Assembly (NCBI GenBank): GCA_035518635.1
Contig: DATIXI010000046.1
Span: forward strand, 76,722-140,721
Reading direction: 5' to 3'
Length of the DNA: 64,000 bases
DNA from: AC-32 sp035518635
Lineage (GTDB): Bacteria > Actinomycetota > Thermoleophilia > Gaiellales > Gaiellaceae
The notes beneath the pieces are model-generated. The model worked only from the letters and a program-made list of their open reading frames with translations, did not search any database and was not told the origin of the DNA. The translations under genes were made by a program, and so were the position numbers. Shown piece after piece: positions 1-8,064 of the stretch (position 1 is its first letter; the number at the start of each line of letters is the position of its first letter).

Positions 1-764
1 AGCGCAACATCGGGACGCAGTTCCACCCGGCGGTGGCGAAGGCGTTCATCGCGTTGCAGCGCGGCCAGGACCCCTACGAGGCGCTGAGCCCCGACGAGCA
101 GGAGCAGCTCCGCGGCTCCGCAATGCCGTACCGGCTGCGCGACGTGCGGCGCTCCCGGGACCTGCGCGAGCGGCCCGAGCTCGTCGCGCTCGGCGGGCTC
201 GTCGCCGGGCTCGCGGGAGTCGGTCTCCACCAGCCGTGGCTGGCCGCAGCAGGCGCGTTCGTCACGTGCGCGGGGCTCATCCTCCACGCCTGGCTGCGGC
301 TGCGGGCCAACCGGCTCGCGCGCGCGCTCGCCTCGGCGCTCGCCTCGGACGAGCGCTCGCTCGTCTTCGAGGCGCTGGCCGGAGTGCTGGAAAAGGCGGC
401 CGGAGGCGACTGGGTCGCGCTCGTCGGCTGGCGCGAGGACGGCTTGGGCGGCTCCGTCGAGGTCGCGCGCGGCGAGGACGAGCACGAGCGGGCGCTCATG
501 AGCTGGCTCCTGCGCGAGGCCGACTCGCACGACGAGGTGCTGACGGCCGACGGCCACGAGCTCGGCGGCGACGGCGCCTACGTGGCGCTGCCGCTCCGGC
601 GCGAGAACAGCGCGCTCACGGGCTTCTTCGTCATGCACACGCCGCGCGCGCTTCAGCGCTCGGTTCGCACGGCGCTCGCCGGCTCGCTCGACGCGATCGG
701 CCTGGCCCTTGCCACGGAGCCGGAGGCGCTCGAGCAGCCTGAGCACGCCGCCGCGACCGCCTGA
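1..764 (+). CDS. HD-GYP domain protein, C-terminal part (5' end outside window)
   Basis: The frame is open from the left edge and reads GTQFHPAVAKAFIAL, which is the end of an HD-GYP domain and nearly identical to residues of the next complete HD-GYP gene. The catalytic HD and GYP motifs lie outside the window. After the domain come about 60 residues, a hydrophobic pair of segments (ALGGLVAGLAGVGL and WLAAAGAFVTCAGLILHAWL) and a GAF-like C-terminal region of about 130 residues. The order matches the downstream paralogue, so the two genes are probably a tandem duplication. HD-GYP proteins usually hydrolyse cyclic di-GMP. The family call is secure; activity cannot be judged from this fragment. 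Confidence 0.85.
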   Translation, partial: RNIGTQFHPAVAKAFIALQRGQDPYEALSPDEQEQLRGSAMPYRLRDVRRSRDLRERPELVALGGLVAGLAGVGLHQPWLAAAGAFVTCAGLILHAWLRLRANRLARALASALASDERSLVFEALAGVLEKAAGGDWVALVGWREDGLGGSVEVARGEDEHERALMSWLLREADSHDEVLTADGHELGGDGAYVALPLRRENSALTGFFVMHTPRALQRSVRTALAGSLDAIGLALATEPEALEQPEHAAATA

Positions 765-852
765 CCGTCCCGCTCGATCCCCCACGAGGGGGATTTCGGA
801 ATGGGCGGTTCTGCACAAGCTGCGAAGGCGGTAACTGCGAAGGAGGCAAAGG

Positions 853-936
853 ATGCTGCGGAAGACGTGGATCTATCGAATCGCGTTCCTCGGAGCGCTG
901 GTGCTGGCGGCAGGCGCTGGCACGAAGTGGCACTAG
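853..936 (+). CDS. putative 27-residue membrane peptide
   Basis: A short frame starts at ATG 853, preceded by a near-perfect Shine-Dalgarno AAGGAGG at 840-846 with 6 nt spacing. The product starts MLRKTWIYRIAFLGALVLAA and ends GAGTKWH. It has a basic N-terminus, one hydrophobic stretch of about 13 residues and a short polar tail, so it may be a single-pass membrane peptide or an uncleaved signal-like peptide. It lies between two paralogous HD-GYP genes on the same strand. The strong ribosome site is the main reason to call it; conservation cannot be tested here. No function is claimed. Confidence 0.45.
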   Translation: MLRKTWIYRIAFLGALVLAAGAGTKWH

Positions 937-960
937 GCGAGCCCGCCTAGACGGAGTCAC

Positions 961-2925
961 ATGACAGGCGCCCCCTCACGGGCGGGCGCGTTCGCCGCCA
1001 GCACGATCGTCCTCGGGTTGGGGGTGGTCGTGGCAGGCGCGTTCGCCGCCACCGCCGAAGCCACGCTCACCATGCTCGCGGTCTTCGCGGCCGCGATGGT
1101 GCTGACGGAGCTGATCCAGGTTCCGGACGTGGACGGCGTCGTCGGCGGCGACCACGGCCAGAGCCTCAGCTTCTCGTCGTCGGTGCAGATGGCGGCGGTG
1201 ATGGTCTTCGGCCCGCTTCCCGCCGCCATGGTCGCGACGCTTGGCGTCCTGATCGTCGACCCGCTCCGCGGCTCGCCTCCGCGCAAGGTGGCGTTCAACG
1301 CGAGCGTCTTCGCGCTCTCGACGTTCTTCGGTGGCATCGCCTACGTCGCCCTGGGCGGGACGGTCGGCAGAACGAGCCTCCCCCACGACGTGCCCGCGAT
1401 CCTCGGGCTCGCGGCCGTCTACTCGACGTTGAACATCCTGTTCGTCAACGCGATCGTCGCGCTCTCCTCGGCCCGGTCGCTACGGGTCGAGCTGCTCGAC
1501 CTCCGCCGGGGCGAGCTCTCGCTGCGCGCGGCCGAGGCCGCGCTCGCGGCGACGATGTCGTTCTTCGTCCTCTCGAACCCCTGGAAGGCGCTCTTCCTCG
1601 TCCCGCTCGTGTACGCCGTCTACCAGGCCCAGGCGCGGCTGGCGCTGCTGCGGGCCGAGACGAGCCGCGCGCTCGAGACGTTCGCGAACGTCGTCGACGA
1701 GCGTGACCCGTACACGTTCAGGCACTCCGACCGCGTGGCGAACCACGTCCAGCGCCTCGCCCAGGCGCTCGGGTTCCCCGCCTCCTACGTGGGCAGGCTG
1801 CGCTGGGCGGGCCGCCTCCACGACCTCGGCAAGATCGCCGTCGACCGGAGCGTCCTGAGCAAGGCGGGCGAGCTCGACGACGAGGAGTGGGCCGCGATCA
1901 TCAGGCACCCGCGCCTCTCGGCCAGGCTCCTCCGCCGCTTCGACTTCGCCGCCGACGAGGCACGCGCGGTCGAGTACCACCACGAGCGCTTCGACGGCTC
2001 CGGCTACTACGGGATCCCGGCCGCCGAGCAGCCGCTCGCTGCGCACCTGCTCGTGGTCGCCGACAGCTTCGACGCGATGACCACTGACCGCCCCTACCGC
2101 GACGCTCTTCCCCGCGAGGTCGCGCTGGCCGAGATCGAGCGCCAGGCAGGAGCGCAATTCCACCCGGCCGTGGCCAAGGCGTTCGTGGCCCTCGAGAAGG
2201 GCCTCGACCCGCGCGCGGTGCTCTCCGCCGGCGAGCGTGACGAACTGCGCAGGCTCGCCCGCAGGCGCCCCGGTCACCTGGTCGCGATCCAGCAGTTTCT
2301 CGACGTGGCTCCCGAGGCCGCGGTCATCGGTGGGATCGTGGGCGCGCTCGTCGTCCTGGCGACCGCTCCGCCCGTCTTCGCGCTGATCCCCGCATCGCTC
2401 GCGGTGGCCGGGATCGTCGTGCGCATGGTCGACCGCGGCCACACGCGCCGCCTCGTCTCGAACATGCGCGTCATCCTCGCCGCGCCGGTCAGTCGCGCCG
2501 CCGTGTTCGACGCCTTCACCCGGAAGCTGGCGGAGATCGTGGAGCTGCGTTGGTCGGCGCTGATCGGCTGGCAGGAGGACGAGCTGTTCGGGTGGATCGA
2601 GCTCGAGCGGCGCCTCACGAGCGAGCGTCCGCGGGCCGCCGCCCTGACGAGCTGGCTGATCCGCGACGCCGACGCTGGAGAGCGCGTGCTGCGCGCGTCA
2701 GGGTCCGAGGTCGGCGGCGCCGGCGTCTACCTCGCGATCGCGCTCCAGCCGAGCGGCGTGACCCAGGGCTTCCTCGTGCTCGGCCTCGGCGCGAGGCCTC
2801 CACGCCGGCTCTCGCCGGCTCTCGAGGCCTGCGCAGAGGAGCTCGAGACCGCGTTCACAGGCGCGAAGCCGGCGAAAACGGACGAGCCCGAGCAGTTCCC
2901 TCCCTCCCTGGCGGCGGCCTCGTAG
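961..2925 (+). CDS. membrane HD-GYP domain protein with variant GYY motif
   Basis: The 654-residue protein has about six hydrophobic segments in residues 1-220, an HD-GYP domain at about 235-400, a second hydrophobic pair at about 455-490 and a GAF-like region to about 630. The HD pair lies in LHDLGKIAVD (H287, D288), followed by HP and by HHERFDGSGYYGIP. The family signature HHExxDGxGYP reads GYY here, and DSFDAMTTDRPYR and QFHPAVAKAF complete the domain. HD-GYP enzymes are cyclic di-GMP phosphodiesterases that act at the membrane when fused to such sensors. The proline loss does not remove a metal ligand, so activity remains possible. The start is ATG 961; no strong ribosome site precedes it. 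Confidence 0.9.
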   Translation: MTGAPSRAGAFAASTIVLGLGVVVAGAFAATAEATLTMLAVFAAAMVLTELIQVPDVDGVVGGDHGQSLSFSSSVQMAAVMVFGPLPAAMVATLGVLIVDPLRGSPPRKVAFNASVFALSTFFGGIAYVALGGTVGRTSLPHDVPAILGLAAVYSTLNILFVNAIVALSSARSLRVELLDLRRGELSLRAAEAALAATMSFFVLSNPWKALFLVPLVYAVYQAQARLALLRAETSRALETFANVVDERDPYTFRHSDRVANHVQRLAQALGFPASYVGRLRWAGRLHDLGKIAVDRSVLSKAGELDDEEWAAIIRHPRLSARLLRRFDFAADEARAVEYHHERFDGSGYYGIPAAEQPLAAHLLVVADSFDAMTTDRPYRDALPREVALAEIERQAGAQFHPAVAKAFVALEKGLDPRAVLSAGERDELRRLARRRPGHLVAIQQFLDVAPEAAVIGGIVGALVVLATAPPVFALIPASLAVAGIVVRMVDRGHTRRLVSNMRVILAAPVSRAAVFDAFTRKLAEIVELRWSALIGWQEDELFGWIELERRLTSERPRAAALTSWLIRDADAGERVLRASGSEVGGAGVYLAIALQPSGVTQGFLVLGLGARPPRRLSPALEACAEELETAFTGAKPAKTDEPEQFPPSLAAAS

Positions 2926-3085
2926 TGCTCCGTCCGACGATCTACCACGGTTTCTGGCCGACGAGCACGCGGCGCCCGACGCCGCCCGCGCCCCCGGCGA
3001 CGCCGAGCCCTGCCGCGGACAAGCGCGAGCACCAGGCCAATGCGCGCGACGTGGAAACCCGGCGGCAGCAGCGGGCGGAGCGCTG

Positions 3086-4852
3086 ATGTTCCTCCTCCCG
3101 AGCCTCGTCCTCGGGCTCGTGTTCGCGATGCTGCTCGGCGGCCGCGCCGGCCGTCTGGTGGAGGTCGGCTTCCGTCTCAAGTGGACGGTCCCGGTCGCGC
3201 TCCTGCTCCAGGTCTACATCTTCAGCGCGCTCGGCGAGGGCCTCTCGCAGGCAAACGTGGAGCGGCTCCACGTGGGGAGCTACGTGCTCCTGCTCGCGTT
3301 CGCGGCGGCGAACTTCCGCCTGAAGGTGCTCGTGCCGGTGCTGCTCGGCCTGATGGCGAACGCGACTGCGATCCTCGCCAACCACGGCCTGATGCCGGTC
3401 TCGGAGAGCGCGGCCCGGGCGGACGGGCTCTCGCCTGGGATCCACGAGAACGTCTTCGTGGGGCCGGCCCACCTCGGGTTCCTCGGCGACGTCTTCGCGC
3501 TGCCGACGGAGTTCCCGCTCACCAACGTCTTCTCGATCGGCGACATCCTGATCGGGATCGGGATGATCGTGTTCGTCGTACTCGTCTCCGTGCGCGACGA
3601 CGGCGAGCCGGTGTTCGAGGCGTCGCGCCTGGTCGAGCCGCTCCGCACGCCGAACTACCGGATGCTCTCGGTGGGCAAGCTCGTCTCGTACGCGGGCGAC
3701 TGGATCACCCTCACCGCCCTCGTCGGCTGGATCTACTCGACGACGGGGTCGACCGGCCAGGCCGCGCTGCTCCTGCTCGCGCGGCTCGCGCCGCCGGTCC
3801 TGGGCGGCGGGATCGCCGCGTTCGTCGTCGACCGCCTGCCGAAGCAGCGGCTGCTCGTCTGGATCGAGCTCGGCCGCGGGGCCGCGGTCGCTGCGGCGCT
3901 GCTCGGCGTCGCCTCCGGCTCTCACGCCGTCGTCTTCGTCGCGATCGCCGCATCCGGCGGGCTCGCCGCGATCTCCAACGCCTGCGTGCCGTCGCTGCTG
4001 CCGAGCCTCTTGCCGCCGGAGCAGCTCGCCTCGGCAAACGCGGGGCTCGGGATCGCGAAGGACGGGGCCATGGCGGTGGGCGCGCTGGGCTCGGCACTGA
4101 TCGTCTCGCTCGTTGGCGTCGTGCCCGCGCTCGTCGTCGATCTCGGGACCTTCGTCGCGGCGATGGTCTTCTTCGGCCTCATCCGTGCACCGTTTCGGCG
4201 AGTCGAGAAGCCGCGGCAGGAAGAGGACTCGGCCGGCGCCCTGCACTACATGCTCGGCCGTCGCTGGCTGCTCGTGCTCGTCTTCTCGTTCGCGGCGGCG
4301 ACGCTCGCCACGGGCCTCGCGAACGCGACCCTACCGCGCCTGTTGGAGCAGAAGCTCGGCTTCGGGGAGGGCGGCTACGGCTTCGGGATCGCCGCGCTCG
4401 CCACCGGCCTGGCGCTCGGCCAGGCGCTCGTCGGCCTGGCCAGGATGGGAGAGACGGCCGGGCGCTGGATCGGCGCCGGGTTGCTCGTGATGGCGGGGTT
4501 GTTCGGGATGCTCGGGCTCGTCGATCACGCGCCGACCGCGCTGCTCGTCCTCGGCGCGATCGGCTTCGTGGACGGGACGACGGACGTGCTGTTCGAGACC
4601 GTGGTGCAGCGCGAGGCTGACCCGCGCCGCTACGGCGCCGTGTTCGGCTTCTCGTACGGCTTCATCACGCTGACGATGATGGGTGCGGTCGCGGTCGCTC
4701 CGCTCGTCAACAGCCTCGTCGCCCCGGGAGTGGCCATCCTGTGCGGCGCCGGGCTGCTGCTCGTGGCGGGCGCGATCGCCCTGCTCGGAATGCCGGCGAA
4801 CGCGCGGGTCTCCAAGCGCCCCGTGAGGCGTTCGCTTGCGACGCCGACATAG
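3086..4852 (+). CDS. DUF5317-like domain fused to MFS transporter
   Basis: This 588-residue membrane protein has two parts. Residues 1 to about 175 form five or so hydrophobic segments with PVALLLQVYIFSALGEGL and a loop NHGLMPVSESAARADGL, which is the layout of DUF5317 membrane proteins. From about residue 190 a 12-segment major facilitator begins (LRTPNYRMLSVGKLVSYAGD), resembling the EntS/MFS_3 group of exporters, with the loop VDRLPKQRLLVW between helices. Substrate is unknown. The start ATG 3086 follows GGGCGGAG. The preceding 160 bp hold no gene I can support. The gene converges on dapA across a hairpin. Confidence 0.8.
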   Translation: MFLLPSLVLGLVFAMLLGGRAGRLVEVGFRLKWTVPVALLLQVYIFSALGEGLSQANVERLHVGSYVLLLAFAAANFRLKVLVPVLLGLMANATAILANHGLMPVSESAARADGLSPGIHENVFVGPAHLGFLGDVFALPTEFPLTNVFSIGDILIGIGMIVFVVLVSVRDDGEPVFEASRLVEPLRTPNYRMLSVGKLVSYAGDWITLTALVGWIYSTTGSTGQAALLLLARLAPPVLGGGIAAFVVDRLPKQRLLVWIELGRGAAVAAALLGVASGSHAVVFVAIAASGGLAAISNACVPSLLPSLLPPEQLASANAGLGIAKDGAMAVGALGSALIVSLVGVVPALVVDLGTFVAAMVFFGLIRAPFRRVEKPRQEEDSAGALHYMLGRRWLLVLVFSFAAATLATGLANATLPRLLEQKLGFGEGGYGFGIAALATGLALGQALVGLARMGETAGRWIGAGLLVMAGLFGMLGLVDHAPTALLVLGAIGFVDGTTDVLFETVVQREADPRRYGAVFGFSYGFITLTMMGAVAVAPLVNSLVAPGVAILCGAGLLLVAGAIALLGMPANARVSKRPVRRSLATPT

Positions 4853-4854
4853 GA

Positions 4855-4881
4855 GGCCGTGCCGGCTTTGCCGGTGCGGCC
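4855..4881. terminator. bidirectional hairpin between convergent MFS and dapA genes
   Basis: Arms 4855-4866 and 4870-4881 form a 12-bp stem with two G-U wobbles and a TTT loop. It sits between the stop codons of the plus-strand transporter (4852) and minus-strand dapA (4883). No long U-tract follows on either strand, so it may be a weak intrinsic terminator or a 3'-end stabiliser. Confidence 0.6.
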
Positions 4882-4882
4882 G

Positions 4883-5764
4883 TTAAACAGTGGACGGCTG
4901 AAGAAGCTTCAGCCGCTCGAGGCAGGAGCGGATCTCGGCGGTCTCGGCCGCGTCGGCCTCGACGAGCGGTAGGCGCACGCCGCCCACGTCGTGGCCGAGC
5001 ATGTTCAGCGCGGCCTTCATCTGGATCGGCCCGGTCACGACGCCGATCAGCTCGTAGGCCGGTGCCAGCTCCTCGTCGAGCCGCCGGGCACCCTCGAGGT
5101 CGCCCGACCGCGCGAGCCGGATCAGCTCCTTCACCTGGGGCCCGACGATGTGGGTGTGGACGCAGACGCCGCCGGCGCCTCCCAGCTCCACGAACGGGAG
5201 CACGAGGTTGTCGTCGCCCGCGTAGAGATCGAGCCCGAGCTCGACGATCCGCTTCGCCTGCTCGAGGTCCGCGTTCGACTGCTTGACGGCGGAGACGTTC
5301 GGGATCTCGGCCAGCTCGGCCATCGTCTCCGGCTCGACGTTGATCACGCAGCGACCCGGGATGTTGTAGGCGATCACCGGCCGGTCGCTCACCGCTGCGA
5401 CGGCCTTGAAGTGCGCGACGATCCCGCGCGGGGGCGGCTTGTTGTAGTACGGCGTCACGACCAAGAATGCGTGCGCGCCTGCCTCCTGCGCCTGCTCCGT
5501 GAGGTGGATCGAGTGCTCCGTGGAGTTCGTGCCCGTGCCGGCGACGACCGTCGCCCGATCGCCGATCGCCTCGAGCGCGGCCCGGATCAGGCCGACCCGC
5601 TCCTCGTCGGAGAGCGTCGACGCCTCGCCGGTCGTCCCGTTGACCACGACCCCGTCGGAGCCGTTGTCCACGAGGAACGTGCAGAGCTCTGCGTACCGGT
5701 CGAAGTCCACCTTGCCGTCCGCGTCGAACGGCGTCACCGTGGCGGTCAGGACCTCGCCGAGCAC
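4883..5764 (-). CDS. dapA: 4-hydroxy-tetrahydrodipicolinate synthase
   Basis: DapA condenses pyruvate with aspartate semialdehyde in the first committed step of lysine and diaminopimelate synthesis in the cytoplasm. The 293-residue protein has the usual length and all key residues: GTTGE at 43-47, TPYYNKP at 104-110, Tyr133 in YNIPGR, Arg138, and the Schiff-base Lys161 in AVKQSN. The start is GTG 5764. It is 10 nt downstream of the dapB stop and closely follows the M16 peptidase, so M16-dapB-dapA form one operon. A TAGACT hexamer 7 nt before the GTG could give dapA an extra leaderless transcript. Confidence 0.97.
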   Translation of the reverse strand: MLGEVLTATVTPFDADGKVDFDRYAELCTFLVDNGSDGVVVNGTTGEASTLSDEERVGLIRAALEAIGDRATVVAGTGTNSTEHSIHLTEQAQEAGAHAFLVVTPYYNKPPPRGIVAHFKAVAAVSDRPVIAYNIPGRCVINVEPETMAELAEIPNVSAVKQSNADLEQAKRIVELGLDLYAGDDNLVLPFVELGGAGGVCVHTHIVGPQVKELIRLARSGDLEGARRLDEELAPAYELIGVVTGPIQMKAALNMLGHDVGGVRLPLVEADAAETAEIRSCLERLKLLQPSTV

Positions 5765-5771
5765 GAACTCC

Positions 5772-5777
5772 AGTCTA
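5772..5777 (-). promoter_or_regulatory. possible -10 element (TAGACT) for dapA
   Basis: TAGACT on the minus strand ends 7 nt before the GTG start of dapA and overlaps the TAG stop of dapB. The spacing would give a leaderless mRNA. No clear -35 is seen; the same arrangement recurs in front of other genes in this window. Confidence 0.35.
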
Positions 5778-6383
5778 GTCGAGGAGCGTGTCGAGCCCGA
5801 GCGTCAGGCCCGGGGGCAGGCTCGGGAGCCGCTCCAGCGCCAGCAGGACCCCGGGGACGTACGCCTCGCGCGAGTAGGCGTCGTGGCGGATCGTCAGGAG
5901 CTGGCCGTCGCCGCCGAGCAGGACCTCCTGGTGCGCCACGAGCCCGGGGAGCCGGACGGAGTGGATCGGCGGGTCGCCCGGGAGCAGGTCGGCCGTGGCC
6001 TTGGCCGTTCCCGAGGGCGCATCCTTCTTCGCCTCGCCGTGGAGCTCCACGATCTCGGCGCGCGGCAGGAACCGGGCCGCCTCGGCTGCGAGGCGCATCA
6101 TCAGGACCGCGCCGACCGCGAAGTTCGGGACGACGAGGAGCTGGAGCCCGCGCTCGGCCGCGAGCGCTCCCGACGGCCCCGGGTCCCAGCCGGTCGTGCC
6201 GACGATGCACGGAACTCCAAGCTCGAGCGCGGCGTGCACGTTGCTCTCGACCACGTCGGGCGCCGTGAAGTCGACCATCGCCTCGGCGTCGGACAGCTCC
6301 ACGTGCTCGTGACCGGCTGCCTCGAGCGCAGGAGCGAGGACGGAGCCGACCTTGCCCCCGCGGCCGAAGAGCGTGACCTTCAC
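5775..6383 (-). CDS. dapB: 4-hydroxy-tetrahydrodipicolinate reductase (short form)
   Basis: DapB reduces hydroxy-tetrahydrodipicolinate with NAD(P)H in the diaminopimelate pathway. The protein is 202 residues, against 240-270 for most DapB, and resembles the compact Thermotoga type of about 216. It keeps the dinucleotide-binding GRGGKVG at 7-13, VDFTAP near 37, GTTGW near 62, and the active-site block with His115, Lys119 and DAPSGTA at 121-127. The second His of the usual HH pair is Gly116. Most of the missing length lies between the glycine loop and VDFT, in the nucleotide-binding half. The GTG start overlaps the stop of the M16 gene by 4 nt (GTGA). Confidence 0.92.
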   Translation of the reverse strand: MKVTLFGRGGKVGSVLAPALEAAGHEHVELSDAEAMVDFTAPDVVESNVHAALELGVPCIVGTTGWDPGPSGALAAERGLQLLVVPNFAVGAVLMMRLAAEAARFLPRAEIVELHGEAKKDAPSGTAKATADLLPGDPPIHSVRLPGLVAHQEVLLGGDGQLLTIRHDAYSREAYVPGVLLALERLPSLPPGLTLGLDTLLD

Positions 6384-7669
6384 GCGGCCTTGGCGAGCCC
6401 CGGGTTGACGCGCGCGATCGCCGCGCGGAAGCGCTTCTCGGTGGGGCCGATGCCGGCCGCCGAGAGCTTCTCCGGCGCGAGCAGGTCGCCCGCCAGCTCG
6501 GCCAGCGCCTCCGGCTCGACCGCGTCGAGCTCCGCCATCAGCCGCTCGATCGAGAGCAGCTCGGTGTCGGTGATCACGGACTTCCCGAGGCGGCTCATCC
6601 GGTTGGCCGTCGACTCCATGGAGAGCATAATCCGGCCCTTCAGGTTCTCCTTCGCGCGCTCGAGCTCCTTCGGCCGCAGCCTCCCGGCGGCGATCTCGCC
6701 GATCTGCTCGCTCGCGATCTCGAGGCAGGCGGCGAGCTTGTCCTCGCGTGTCCCGACGTAGATCCCGATCTGCCCCGTGTCCGTGTACTGCGAGGCGAAG
6801 CTGTAGACCGCGTAGGCCATCCCCCGCTTCTCGCGGATCTCCTGGAACAGGCGCGAGGACGCGGAGCCGCCGAGAATGGAGTCGAGCAGCGAGGCGGCGA
6901 ACCGCCGCTTGTCGGAGCGCGCGATGCCGGGCGCGGCGATGCACACGTGGTACTGCTCCGTGTCCTTTCGCTGGAAGCGCACGCTCGGCAGAGGAGCCTT
7001 CACCAGCGCGGGCCGGACGCGCGGGCCCTTCGTGACCGGGCGAGCGGCCTTGCGCTGAGCCTTCAAAACGAGCCTCTGGAGCTCCTCGTGCTTGACATTG
7101 CCGGCCGCGGCCACGACGACGTTCCCCGGCACGTACATCGAGCGGTGGTACGCCGAGAGCGTGCGGCGCGTGACGCTCGAGATGACCTCGCGGTCGCCGA
7201 TCACCGGCCGCCCGAGCGGGTGGGCCCCGAACGTCGCCTCCGAGATCAGATCGTGGACGAGCTCCTGCGGCTGGTCCTCGTACATCGCGATCTCCTCGAG
7301 GACGACGTCGCGCTCGGCGTCGAGCTCGGCGAACGACGGGGCGAACACCATCTCCCCCATCACGTCGAGCGCGGTCTCCAGCCGGTCGTCGGGCACGCGC
7401 GCGTACACGACCGTGTGCTCGCGCGACGTGGCCGCGTTCAGCTCGCCCCCGAGCGCGTCGAAGATCTCGGCGATCTCCTGCGCCGAGTACGAGGCCGTGC
7501 CCTTGAACAGCAGGTGCTCGAGGAAGTGCGAGACGCCGGCCTTGGCGTCGGTCTCGTCCCGCGAGCCCGCGCCGATCCAGAAGCCGATCGCGACCGAGCG
7601 CACGCTCGAGAGCCGTTCCGAGATCACGCGCTCGCCGGAGTCGAGCTCGGTGAGGACGTACCGCTGCAC
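6380..7669 (-). CDS. M16 family zinc metallopeptidase
   Basis: This 429-residue protein carries the inverted zinc motif HxxEH in HFLEHLLFKG near residue 49, with the third ligand in the conserved downstream region ELNAATSREHTVVYA. The second half, with RFQRKDTEQYHVCIA and the R/Y-bearing MAYAVYSFAS, matches the paired M16 domain fold of processing peptidases such as YmxG/PqqL. Bacterial members are often encoded beside pnp and dap genes, as here. Substrate is unknown. The start is GTG 7669; a TACCAT hexamer ends 7 nt upstream, so the transcript is probably leaderless. The gene is divergent from the zincin gene at 7711. Confidence 0.93.
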   Translation of the reverse strand: MQRYVLTELDSGERVISERLSSVRSVAIGFWIGAGSRDETDAKAGVSHFLEHLLFKGTASYSAQEIAEIFDALGGELNAATSREHTVVYARVPDDRLETALDVMGEMVFAPSFAELDAERDVVLEEIAMYEDQPQELVHDLISEATFGAHPLGRPVIGDREVISSVTRRTLSAYHRSMYVPGNVVVAAAGNVKHEELQRLVLKAQRKAARPVTKGPRVRPALVKAPLPSVRFQRKDTEQYHVCIAAPGIARSDKRRFAASLLDSILGGSASSRLFQEIREKRGMAYAVYSFASQYTDTGQIGIYVGTREDKLAACLEIASEQIGEIAAGRLRPKELERAKENLKGRIMLSMESTANRMSRLGKSVITDTELLSIERLMAELDAVEPEALAELAGDLLAPEKLSAAGIGPTEKRFRAAIARVNPGLAKAA

Positions 7670-7676
7670 AGACCGG

Positions 7677-7682
7677 ATGGTA
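7677..7682 (-). promoter_or_regulatory. -10 element (TACCAT) for the M16-dapB-dapA operon
   Basis: TACCAT on the minus strand lies 7 nt from the GTG start of the M16 peptidase. With the opposite TAGGCT at 7697 it forms a compact divergent leaderless promoter pair in a 41-bp gap. Confidence 0.45.
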
Positions 7683-7696
7683 CTCGCGGCGGTCGC

Positions 7697-7702
7697 TAGG
7701 CT
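7697..7702 (+). promoter_or_regulatory. -10 element (TAGGCT) for the zincin-like gene
   Basis: TAGGCT lies 8 nt before GTG 7711. The same hexamer precedes start codons at 23161 and 50112. Confidence 0.45.
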
Positions 7703-7710
7703 CAGGCCCC

Positions 7711-8064
7711 GTGCAGGCGCCCGATCCCGACCTCGAGTTCGAAGACTCCGTCCAGGAGGCGATCGACAGCCTGCCGGAAGACCTGCGCGACGCGATGTCC
7801 AACGTGGCGATCGTGGTCGAGGACGAGCCGCCGCCCGGGGAGCCGCTCCTGGGCCTCTACCAGGGGGTGCCGCTGACGAGCCGCACGAGCTACTACGCAG
7901 GCGTGCCGCCGGACAAGATCACGATCTACCGCGGCCCGCTCGAGCGGCTCTACGGTCACGACCCGGAACTCCTGGGCGAGCAGATTCGGCGCGTCGTGCT
8001 CCACGAGATCGCGCACCACTTCGGGATCAGCGACGAGCGCCTCCGCGAGCTCGACCGCTACTGA
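7711..8064 (+). CDS. zincin-like metallopeptidase family protein (DUF1025/MMP type)
   Basis: The 117-residue cytosolic protein ends with an HExxH zinc site, LHEIAHHFGISDERL, near residue 95, preceded by DKITIYRGPLERLYG and RRVVLHE. Length and motif match the small minimal metallopeptidase family found widely in actinobacteria, whose substrate is not known. The start is GTG 7711, at the expected leaderless distance from TAGGCT. It converges on the DsbA-like gene with no space: its stop ends at 8064 and the neighbour's stop begins at 8065. Confidence 0.85.
   Translation: MQAPDPDLEFEDSVQEAIDSLPEDLRDAMSNVAIVVEDEPPPGEPLLGLYQGVPLTSRTSYYAGVPPDKITIYRGPLERLYGHDPELLGEQIRRVVLHEIAHHFGISDERLRELDRY

Noticed and set aside
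2926..3085. Possible small gene between the HD-GYP and MFS genes
   Set aside because: No start with a ribosome site; the plus-strand frame reads a Pro/Ala/Arg-rich low-complexity peptide that continues from a shadow frame.
5775..7802. Reading dapB as the end of a 675-codon protein
   Set aside because: The upstream part of that frame runs through the M16 peptidase in a different frame and is low complexity. The GTG at 6383 with a 4-nt overlap is the natural start.
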